Shown here: piece by piece, positions 6,718-11,928 of the stretch | Layout of the letters: the number at the start of each line of letters is the position of its first letter | How positions within the stretch are numbered: the first letter of the stretch is position 1 | Made by a program: the position numbers and the translations under genes | Notes under the pieces: generated by a model | The model's database searches: none | What the model was told of the DNA's origin: nothing | Seen by the model: the letters and a program-made list of their open reading frames with translations, nothing else | Assembly: GCA_030598625.1 (NCBI GenBank) | Contig: JAUVPO010000032.1 | Span: 1 to 11,928 of the forward strand | Direction: 5' to 3' | Length of the DNA: 11,928 nt | Source of the DNA: Deferribacteres bacterium | GTDB lineage: Bacteria; Nitrospirota; Thermodesulfovibrionia; UBA6902

Positions 6718-7467
6718 TTATTGTATACTCTCTGATAAAAGCGAACCGGCGCTTTCATCCAGCAGAAAAAACAATTTACCTTTTTGCGGCCTGATCATTG
6801 CTGCCGGCAGCAAACTATCTTCTTTTTCCACTACCTCTTTAATAGTTTTGGCCTTGTTGACCCCGGCAGCCAAAAACATAATATTATCCGCATTATTGAT
6901 AACAGGGAACGTAAGGGTTATTCTCTCTTCCTTTGTTATATCAGGTGAAGAAACTGCAACAGCCAGATGTCCGTCTTCCTCTGAAGATGCGATATCAGGG
7001 AAAAGGGATGCGGTATGACCATCTTCGCCTATACCGAGCAATATCAGATCAAACCGGGGCAATTTGTCATATTGTGTTTTAAAGTAAGAAATCAAGTCCT
7101 GTTCATATCTTTCTGCTGAAACCCGTGGTGAGGGATGTGACGTTAAAATCGGATATATGTTCTTTGCGGGAATTTTTACGTGGCGTAACAGTATCCGATT
7201 TATCATGTGGTAATTGTTTTCGTCATTTTCATACGGCACAAATCGCTCATCAACCATGAAAACATCTGTTTTACCCCATGGCAATGTTTTTTTGTCAGAG
7301 AGTTTTTGATAAAGAACTACAGGGGTTTTGCCTCCGGACAGCGCTACAGTAAAACGGTCCCTGTCCTTTATCGCTTTTTCAGAAATATCCGTCCATTTTT
7401 CAACGGCAAAACCGGTTATCTCTTCTATGTTCTTGAAAATCAGGATTTCTTTGCTTTTGTTAATCAC
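6718..7467 (-). CDS. pgl: 6-phosphogluconolactonase
   Basis: Hydrolyses 6-phosphoglucono-1,5-lactone to 6-phosphogluconate, the second step of the oxidative pentose phosphate pathway. The 249 residues match the DevB/SOL (NagB-like fold) type. LSGGKTP (43-49) is the phosphate-binding loop. VDERFVP (72-78) and GIGEDGHTASLFP (145-157), with the conserved H151, form the active site. The start codon is GTG (7467-7465). It follows the zwf stop by 16 bases without a strong ribosome-binding site, so it probably depends on translational coupling to zwf. Being beside zwf and gnd removes any doubt between this and glucosamine-6-phosphate deaminase. Confidence 0.94.
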   Translation of the reverse strand: MINKSKEILIFKNIEEITGFAVEKWTDISEKAIKDRDRFTVALSGGKTPVVLYQKLSDKKTLPWGKTDVFMVDERFVPYENDENNYHMINRILLRHVKIPAKNIYPILTSHPSPRVSAERYEQDLISYFKTQYDKLPRFDLILLGIGEDGHTASLFPDIASSEEDGHLAVAVSSPDITKEERITLTFPVINNADNIMFLAAGVNKAKTIKEVVEKEDSLLPAAMIRPQKGKLFFLLDESAGSLLSESIQ

Positions 7468-7483
7468 GATTAAATTGGTCTGT

Positions 7484-9046
7484 TTACCATGTCCGCCACC
7501 GGCGATCTTCGATTTGTATTAATTCATCCGCTCTTTCCGGCCCCCATGTACCGGCAGCATAATTGGGGAACCCCGGCGCCCGGGTATTTTCCCATCTTTC
7601 GATTATAGGATCAACTACCGACCACATTTCTTCTATGCCGTCCTGCCGGGCAAATAAGGTTTGGTCCCCTTTGATGCAGTCAAGCAATAGCCGCTCGTAA
7701 GGCAGAGGAAAATGAACGTCGCCCTGCAAATCCCTTTCATAATTAAAACCCATGTTGACCGGATAAAGCTGATTGCCGATGCCGGGATGCTTAACGCCAA
7801 TGTGCAAAGAGATCTCTTCATGGGGCTGTATTCCAAGCACCAGAATATTCGGTTCCCTTATTTCGCATCCTGAACTAAAAAGCCTGAGAGGAGGCTGTTT
7901 GAAGTGAATGCTTATTTCAGTAATGCGTTTCTTTAACCGTTTCCCTGTCCTGAGATAAAAAGGCACGCCTGCCCAGCGCCAGTTATCTATATAAAACCTG
8001 CCCGCAAAGAAAGTCGGTGTGTTCGAATCGGTAAAAGTGTCTTTTTCATCCCGATAACCGGGAACTTCTTTACCGTTTACTGTTCCGGCTCCATACTGGC
8101 CGCGTATTGTGAATTTGTCGATATATTCCCCGTTCATGGGCCTGATTGTTCTGTATACCTTTACTTTTTCATTACGAATATAATCAGCTTCAAAACCAAT
8201 CGGAGGCTCCATTGCCACTAAGGCGAGAAGCTGCATCATATGGTTCTGTACAATATCCCTGACCACTCCCGCTTTTTCATAGAACCGGGCCCTGTTTTCA
8301 ATGCCAATGGCTTCTGCTACCGTAATCTGGACATGATCGATATAACGCCTGTTCCAGAGCGGCTCAAATATGCTGTTGGCAAACCGGAAAAACATGATAT
8401 TCTGAACGGTTTCTTTTCCCAGATAATGGTCAATCCGGTAAACCTGACTCTCATCGAATGCCTTTAAGATAAGATTGTTGAGATCAGCCGCGGACGCCCT
8501 GTCCCTTCCAAACGGCTTCTCCACTATAAGCCGGGGCTTAAACATGCCTTTGCAGAGGTTGCATAATGAAAGCTTTTCCATAATCTCAGGCAGAAACTGG
8601 GGAGGAACAGCCATATAATAAATTATTTCTCTTGTGCCTTTTTCAGTAGTTTTCGTAACTTCTTTCAGCAGACGGGAGAGTTCCCTGTAACTGTTTTCAT
8701 CATCAAAATCGCCGGAAATGTAAAAAAGGTTTTTACTGAATTTTTCCCAGCATTCTCTGCGGACAGGCTCTTCGCCGAATTCCTCGATGGCTTTCTTTAC
8801 GATCCCCCGGTAATCTTCATTGGATCTTTTACTGGAGGCAAACCCGATAACGGCAAATTCATCCGGGAAATTCTGATCGTAGCAGAGATGATGAAGCGTA
8901 GGCAGCAACTTCCTTTTACTCAGGTCACCGGAACCCCCGAATATTACCATCGTAAAAGGCCCTATATTAAATTTTTCCGGTAAAATTTCGCAGGATTGTG
9001 AGGTCCCCGCATTTACAGCAGAAATATCTGAATTGTTTTCAGACAT
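7484..9046 (-). CDS. zwf: Glucose-6-phosphate 1-dehydrogenase
   Basis: Oxidises glucose-6-phosphate to 6-phosphoglucono-lactone with reduction of NADP (or NAD), the entry step of the oxidative pentose phosphate branch. At 520 residues it is slightly longer than the usual 480-510 because of a polar N-terminal extension of about 30 residues. Visible motifs are the nucleotide-binding GGSGDLSKRK (37-46), EKPFG (176-180), the substrate-binding RIDHYLGKE (204-212) with K211, the catalytic H269 in VQNHMMQLLALVAME, and YLRTGKRL (364-371). AAAGGA six to eight bases before the ATG sets the start. It is 24 bases downstream of gnd and 16 bases upstream of pgl, so all three form one operon. Confidence 0.97.
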   Translation of the reverse strand: MSENNSDISAVNAGTSQSCEILPEKFNIGPFTMVIFGGSGDLSKRKLLPTLHHLCYDQNFPDEFAVIGFASSKRSNEDYRGIVKKAIEEFGEEPVRRECWEKFSKNLFYISGDFDDENSYRELSRLLKEVTKTTEKGTREIIYYMAVPPQFLPEIMEKLSLCNLCKGMFKPRLIVEKPFGRDRASAADLNNLILKAFDESQVYRIDHYLGKETVQNIMFFRFANSIFEPLWNRRYIDHVQITVAEAIGIENRARFYEKAGVVRDIVQNHMMQLLALVAMEPPIGFEADYIRNEKVKVYRTIRPMNGEYIDKFTIRGQYGAGTVNGKEVPGYRDEKDTFTDSNTPTFFAGRFYIDNWRWAGVPFYLRTGKRLKKRITEISIHFKQPPLRLFSSGCEIREPNILVLGIQPHEEISLHIGVKHPGIGNQLYPVNMGFNYERDLQGDVHFPLPYERLLLDCIKGDQTLFARQDGIEEMWSVVDPIIERWENTRAPGFPNYAAGTWGPERADELIQIEDRRWRTW

Positions 9047-9070
9047 CTTATAGTCCTTTTTAAGTCCGTG

Positions 9071-9982
9071 TCAGTCCCCGGCTGAGGATTTTTTTACCTC
9101 ATGACCGCCGAATTCATTGCGCAGCGCTGCAATAACCTTGGCGCTGAAAGATTCCTCCTGACGGGAACGGAGGCGTTCCAGAAGCGATAAAGTAATGGAC
9201 GGCGCCGGCACATCCATCTCAATAGCTTCCGCAACTGTCCAGCGGCCTTCACCCGAATCTTCAACATAGTCCCGGATTGAATTTAGTTCAGGGTCCTTTT
9301 TAAAGGCGCTCTCAGCAAGCTCCAGCAACCATGAACGTATTACACTGCCGTGATTCCAAAGGCCGGCTATTTTATGCAGGTCAAGATTAAATTCTTTCTT
9401 TGCATTCATTATTTCAAACCCTTCAGCATACGCCTGCAACATCGCGTACTCTATTCCGTTATGCACCATTTTCACGAAATGGCCGGAACCATGAGCGCCA
9501 GCATAGGCGTAACCGTTTTCAGGAGCCAGAGTTTTCAATAAAGGTTCAACCTTGTCAAAGACATTCTTATCACCGCCGACCATCATGCAATAACCAATCT
9601 CGAGCCCCCATATTCCTCCGCTTGTGCCTACATCAAGGAAAGAAATCCTGTCTTTATTAAGCTCTTTTGATCTGCGTATTGAATCCTTATAGAAAGAATT
9701 GCCGCCGTCGATAATTATGTCCCCCTCTTCCAGCAATGGAGCGATCCTGTTTATTGTATCTTCTGTAGCGTTGCCGGCGGGTACCATGATCCATATAATA
9801 CGGGGCGCCGTCAATTTATCAACCATATCCCGGAGAGACTCTGCCCTTACAGCGCCTTTCTCCCCCGCCTTTTTCACAGCCTCAACTGTTCTGGCATATG
9901 CAACTATCTCATGGTTTCCACTCAGCAGGCGCTGAACCATGTTCATGCCCATTTTACCGAGACCAACAAAACCTGCCCTCAT
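9071..9982 (-). CDS. gnd: 6-phosphogluconate dehydrogenase (decarboxylating), short form
   Basis: Oxidatively decarboxylates 6-phosphogluconate to ribulose-5-phosphate and CO2. The 303 residues place it in the short GndA/YqeC type, not the roughly 470-residue E. coli type. GLGKMG (7-12) is the Rossmann dinucleotide loop, GTSGG (119-123) binds substrate, and HFVKMVHNGIEYAM (168-181) holds the catalytic K171 and E178. DSGEGRWTV (242-250) and the FGGH end (291-294) are typical of the short form. The end of the second beta strand reads YA30-R31-T32 where short, NAD-preferring enzymes usually have an Asp, so cofactor preference may be shifted to NADP (inference). AGGAG (9995-9991) lies 8 bases before the ATG. 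It is the first gene of the gnd-zwf-pgl operon. Confidence 0.94.
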   Translation of the reverse strand: MRAGFVGLGKMGMNMVQRLLSGNHEIVAYARTVEAVKKAGEKGAVRAESLRDMVDKLTAPRIIWIMVPAGNATEDTINRIAPLLEEGDIIIDGGNSFYKDSIRRSKELNKDRISFLDVGTSGGIWGLEIGYCMMVGGDKNVFDKVEPLLKTLAPENGYAYAGAHGSGHFVKMVHNGIEYAMLQAYAEGFEIMNAKKEFNLDLHKIAGLWNHGSVIRSWLLELAESAFKKDPELNSIRDYVEDSGEGRWTVAEAIEMDVPAPSITLSLLERLRSRQEESFSAKVIAALRNEFGGHEVKKSSAGD

Positions 9983-10007
9983 TATATATTCTCCTGCATT
10001 GATTTCT

Positions 10008-10013
10008 ATTATA
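10008..10013 (-). promoter_or_regulatory. Probable -10 box of the gnd-zwf-pgl operon
   Basis: A perfect TATAAT on the minus strand lies 26 bases before the gnd ATG. The start of transcription would be near 10001, leaving a leader of about 19 bases that holds the AGGAG ribosome-binding site. The -35 region is poor (TTAAAG or GTTAAA at 16-17 bases spacing), which suggests either a weak promoter or one helped by an activator. Confidence 0.45.
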
Positions 10014-10090
10014 AAATCATTCTCGAATACTTTAACATACAGGATTAAGATTTTTTAACATTATTGCCTGAATTAACAAAAACTTATGAT

Positions 10091-10122
10091 TTTTTCGATG
10101 GAAAAACCATGATATATATCAT
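10091..10122. promoter_or_regulatory. Two adjacent inverted repeats between the divergent gnd and rpsF operons
   Basis: TTTTTC-GATG-GAAAAA (10091-10106) is a 6-base-arm inverted repeat. Two bases further on, ATGATAT-ATATCAT (10109-10122) is a perfect 14-base palindrome. They lie about 80 bases upstream of the gnd -10 box and about 28 bases upstream of the rpsF -35 box. Possible roles are regulator binding sites or AT-rich structure between divergent promoters. The AT-rich background makes short palindromes cheap, so function is not established. Confidence 0.3.
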
Positions 10123-10149
10123 ACGATTAATTTCCCCGTATCCCTCAAT

Positions 10150-10178
10150 TTGATTTTTACCTGCCAATATGATATAAA
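10150..10178 (+). promoter_or_regulatory. Promoter of the rpsF-ssb-rpsR-DUF507 operon
   Basis: TTGATT (10150-10155), a 17-base spacer, then TATAAA (10173-10178) preceded by TGA, so it also has the extended -10 TG. Predicted start near 10185, giving a leader of about 77 bases before rpsF. This fits the strong expression needed for ribosomal proteins. Confidence 0.65.
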
Positions 10179-10190
10179 AATAGACTCTTT

Positions 10191-10238
10191 GCTCTTACTT
10201 CCGGGAATGTAAGGGCTTGTCTTTTCTTTATGAAAAGA
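10191..10238 (+). promoter_or_regulatory. rpsF leader with two hairpins, candidate S6:S18 autoregulatory element
   Basis: The first hairpin pairs GCTCTTAC (10191-10198) with GTAAGGGC (10209-10216), one G-T pair. Above it come a bulged T and three more pairs (TTC/GAA) closing a CGG loop. The apical part thus contains CCG at 10201-10203. The second hairpin pairs TCTTTTC (10220-10226) with GAAAAGA (10232-10238) around a 5-base loop, just before the ribosome-binding site. Many rpsF operons carry a leader in which a CCG next to a stem and hairpin is bound by the S6:S18 protein pair. The location and CCG agree with that. My fold puts CCG at the tip and not in a side bulge, so the match is partial. 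Confidence 0.4.
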
Positions 10239-10246
10239 ACCAATCC

Positions 10247-10256
10247 AGAAGGAGGT
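10247..10256 (+). promoter_or_regulatory. Strong ribosome-binding site deciding the rpsF start
   Basis: AGAAGGAGGT is nearly complementary to the 16S 3' end. It ends 5 bases before the ATG at 10262. It settles the start at 10262 against an in-frame TTG at 10217, which would lie inside the leader hairpins and add 15 residues unlike S6. Confidence 0.9.
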
Positions 10257-10261
10257 ATTTA

Positions 10262-10687
10262 ATGAATTATTACGAAAAGTTCCTGATCCTCGATCCTAAC
10301 CTTGATAACAACATCCTTGAAGAAACAGTCGAAAAGATCAAGGAGGTTATTATCAAACAAGGAGGCGAGATACTGAAAAGTGAAAACTGGGGCAGCCGCA
10401 AGTTAGCGTATGAGCTAAACAAACATCAGAAAGGCACCTATATATTCCTGGTTTTCAAGTCCCCGCCGTCTACCATCGCAGAACTTGAGAAATACTGCAA
10501 CGTAGTTGACCATATCATTAAGTTTATGGTCGTTAAGCTTACAAAGAAAAAACAGATAGAGGCTATTTTGCCGTCTCCATCCGATACAGCTTCAACGGAC
10601 AGTGGCGATGATGTAAAATCCGTTACGGAAGAAGAGGTACAGACCGGGGAGCAGTTAACCGGGTCGGAGGACAAAAAAAATGTTTAA
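10262..10687 (+). CDS. rpsF: 30S ribosomal protein S6
   Basis: Small-subunit protein that binds 16S rRNA together with S18 in the platform region. The 141 residues comprise a conserved ferredoxin-like S6 domain (about 1-102) and a longer, acidic, Ser/Asp/Glu-rich tail (about 103-141) that is probably disordered. Signatures are the MNYYEKFLILDP start, WGSRKLAYELNKHQKGTY (43-60) and the VVDHIIKFMVVKL strand-helix (81-93). Its last codons overlap the ssb start by 8 bases within a run of eight A residues (10673-10680). The partner gene rpsR is in the same operon, two genes downstream. Confidence 0.95.
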   Translation: MNYYEKFLILDPNLDNNILEETVEKIKEVIIKQGGEILKSENWGSRKLAYELNKHQKGTYIFLVFKSPPSTIAELEKYCNVVDHIIKFMVVKLTKKKQIEAILPSPSDTASTDSGDDVKSVTEEEVQTGEQLTGSEDKKNV

Positions 10688-11081
10688 TAAAGTGATCCTT
10701 ATGGGTAATCTTACGAGAGATCCTGAATTGAGATACACCCCCCAGGGTACGTCCGTATGCAATTTCGGCATTGCCGTCAATCGCAAATATAAACAGGCCG
10801 AAGAGGTAAAAGAAGAAGTCACTTTTATAAATATAGTTGTTTTCGGCAAACAGGCCGACACATGCGGACAATATCTTAATAAGGGCAGCGCGGTCCTTGT
10901 TGAGGGCAGACTACAGGAGCGGCGCTGGGAGACTGAAGAGGGCCAGAAAAGGAGCAAGCATGAAGTCGTTGCCCAGAATGTGCGTTTCCTCTCACGGAAA
11001 CAGGGGTCCGTTGATAACAGTTCGTTTGGAGGAGGAGAAACTCTTCGTCCTGATGAAACAACTGAAATAGAACCTTTTTAA
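10680..11081 (+). CDS. ssb: Single-stranded DNA-binding protein
   Basis: Binds and protects single-stranded DNA in replication, repair and recombination, normally as a tetramer. It has 133 residues. The OB fold spans about 1-105 with the typical MFNKVILMGNLTRDPELRYTPQG start, VTFINIVVFGKQA (48-60) and GSAVLVEGRLQERRWE (69-84). The linker is very short (about 106-122) and the acidic tip ends in EIEPF, the expected C-terminal docking peptide with a terminal Pro-Phe. GGAGG at 10666-10670, inside rpsF, lies 9 bases before the ATG. Its position between rpsF and rpsR is the common bacterial arrangement. Confidence 0.95.
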   Translation: MFNKVILMGNLTRDPELRYTPQGTSVCNFGIAVNRKYKQAEEVKEEVTFINIVVFGKQADTCGQYLNKGSAVLVEGRLQERRWETEEGQKRSKHEVVAQNVRFLSRKQGSVDNSSFGGGETLRPDETTEIEPF

Positions 11082-11100
11082 ATTGAATAAAAAATTAAAT

Positions 11101-11116
11101 AAAGGAGCAAAAATTG
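11101..11116 (+). promoter_or_regulatory. Ribosome-binding site and TTG start of rpsR
   Basis: AAAGGAG (11101-11107) sits 6 bases before a TTG at 11114-11116. No in-frame ATG or GTG lies near the conserved S18 N-terminus, so the gene starts with the uncommon codon TTG. Confidence 0.8.
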
Positions 11117-11338
11117 CGTTATAGAAGATTTCAGAGAAGAAAATTTTGCAAATTCTGTGCGTCAAAGATCGATTTCATTGACTACAAGGACATAAAAACC
11201 CTCAGACATTATCTTACGGACAAGGGAAAGATAGTAGCCGGCAGAATGACGGGAAATTGCACAAAACACCAGAAAGAACTGACACGGGCAATTAAAAGGG
11301 CGAGGAATATTGCCATTTTGCCTTTTGTAGAGAAATAA
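11114..11338 (+). CDS. rpsR: 30S ribosomal protein S18
   Basis: Small-subunit protein that forms a heterodimer with S6 on the platform of the 30S particle. The 74 residues match the family. The basic N-terminus (RYRRFQRRKFCKFC), DYKDIKTLRHYLTDKGKIVAGRMTG (23-47) and the C-terminal AIKRARNIAILPF (59-71) are diagnostic. Cysteines 12, 15 and 49 with H52 form a CxxC...CxxH set, so this is the zinc-binding (C+) version of S18. The start is TTG. The stop codon shares one base with the ATG of the next gene (TAATG), so the downstream DUF507 gene is translationally coupled. Confidence 0.96.
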   Translation: MRYRRFQRRKFCKFCASKIDFIDYKDIKTLRHYLTDKGKIVAGRMTGNCTKHQKELTRAIKRARNIAILPFVEK

Positions 11339-11619
11339 TGAGAATACCTAAAGGTTGGGTGCGCGTTTTATCAAGAGAAATCATTGAAAATCTCTTGTCG
11401 AAGGAGCAGGTTGAATTAAAGGCGCCCAGGGAACAGGTTGTTAATTTACTGGAAGAGTTAGTAATCGAAGAACTTACAGTTGAAGACACTCTTAATAAAG
11501 AAGTGAGAGAAATGCTCAAGAAATACGAAGGTGAGATAGAAAAAGGACAGCTTGACTATCGCAGGCTTTTTGAAATGACAAAACAAAAACTCGTTAAAGA
11601 ACGCAATATTATTTTATGA
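11338..11619 (+). CDS. DUF507 family protein, first copy
   Basis: A 93-residue, highly charged, predicted all-helical soluble protein of the DUF507 family, which has no established function. No signal peptide or membrane segment is present. Its ATG overlaps the rpsR stop by one base and its end overlaps the second copy by four bases. It can be aligned without gaps to that second copy: both have MR at 1-2, LLxKE at 19-23, V56, L60, Y63, I67, G70 and L77. The context suggests expression at ribosomal protein levels and a possible link to translation or ribosomes. That is inference from position only. Confidence 0.8.
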   Translation: MRIPKGWVRVLSREIIENLLSKEQVELKAPREQVVNLLEELVIEELTVEDTLNKEVREMLKKYEGEIEKGQLDYRRLFEMTKQKLVKERNIIL

Positions 11620-11894
11620 GGCTCTCTGACGATAAAATAAGCCATATTTCCCATGTTGTCCTTAAAGGCCTTCTTGATAAGGAAGCTATTATCGCTTTGA
11701 CGGAAGAAGGCGGGATCAGACGCGAGATAAAAAGGGTGATTGTCAGGGGACTAAAGATCGCGGGAGATATTGATGAATCGGTCACGAAAAAACTGCGGTC
11801 TTATTCAAAGAAGATATATGAAGGCAGCCCTGAATGGGATGTCCTTTATCAAAAATTTTTTGAAGAAGAATCCGCTAAAAAAGGCAGGGTATAG
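11616..11894 (+). CDS. DUF507 family protein, second copy
   Basis: A 92-residue helical, charged protein and a paralog of the gene before it, sharing the ungapped pattern LLxKE (19-23), V56, L60, Y63, I67, G70 and L77. It differs in the middle, where GGIRREIKRVIVRGL (32-46) replaces a more acidic stretch, so the copies have diverged and are not redundant recent duplicates. The ATGA overlap with the first copy implies coupled translation in a near 1:1 ratio, as expected for heteromer partners. Function unknown. Only 34 bases follow it, with no terminator visible, so the operon may continue beyond the window (rplI is a common next gene in rpsR operons). Confidence 0.8.
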   Translation: MRLSDDKISHISHVVLKGLLDKEAIIALTEEGGIRREIKRVIVRGLKIAGDIDESVTKKLRSYSKKIYEGSPEWDVLYQKFFEEESAKKGRV

Positions 11895-11928
11895 CTCAAC
11901 TCACGCGAAAAATCATCTTTTCCTAAAA

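Noticed and set aside
10217..10261. N-terminal extension of S6 from a TTG codon
   Set aside because: The 15 added residues do not resemble S6, overlap the leader hairpins, and the strong AGAAGGAGGT points to the ATG at 10262.

Overview
The window carries ordinary bacterial housekeeping genes on both strands. It looks like a Nitrospirota (Thermodesulfovibrionia-like) or related deltaproteobacterial-grade genome. This placement is inference. It rests on the medium GC content, the paired DUF507 genes behind rpsR, the short (about 300-residue) 6-phosphogluconate dehydrogenase next to zwf and pgl, and the DUF47/PiT pair. No marker here fixes the phylum. I see no rRNA, CRISPR array, insertion sequence, phage gene or defence system.

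Layout. Positions 1-461 hold a tRNA-Gly(GCC) gene on the minus strand, a palindromic terminator-like repeat, and the promoter region of the first operon. From 462 to 4942 on the plus strand come trpE and trpG (both subunits of anthranilate synthase), a small polytopic membrane protein of the YdjM/DUF457 type, trpD, and a threonylcarbamoyl-AMP synthase used for tRNA t6A modification. trpC, trpF, trpB and trpA are not in the window. From 4977 to 6588 on the minus strand lie a DUF47 (PhoU-like) gene and a PiT phosphate permease. They overlap by 8 bases and have a good sigma70 promoter of their own.

From 6718 to 9982 on the minus strand the complete oxidative pentose phosphate branch is encoded in the order gnd, zwf, pgl. 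Together these convert glucose-6-phosphate to ribulose-5-phosphate with release of reduced nicotinamide cofactor. From 10262 to 11894 on the plus strand is a tightly packed operon: rpsF, ssb, rpsR and two DUF507 paralogs, with overlaps of 8, 1 and 4 bases. The rpsF leader can fold into two hairpins, one exposing a CCG, and is a candidate S6:S18 autoregulatory element.

I do not find a clearly new system. The points most worth a second look are the DUF507 pair coupled to rpsR, the rpsF leader, the non-canonical cofactor-binding residues in the short 6-phosphogluconate dehydrogenase, and a perfect palindrome centred on the -10 box of the trpE promoter.
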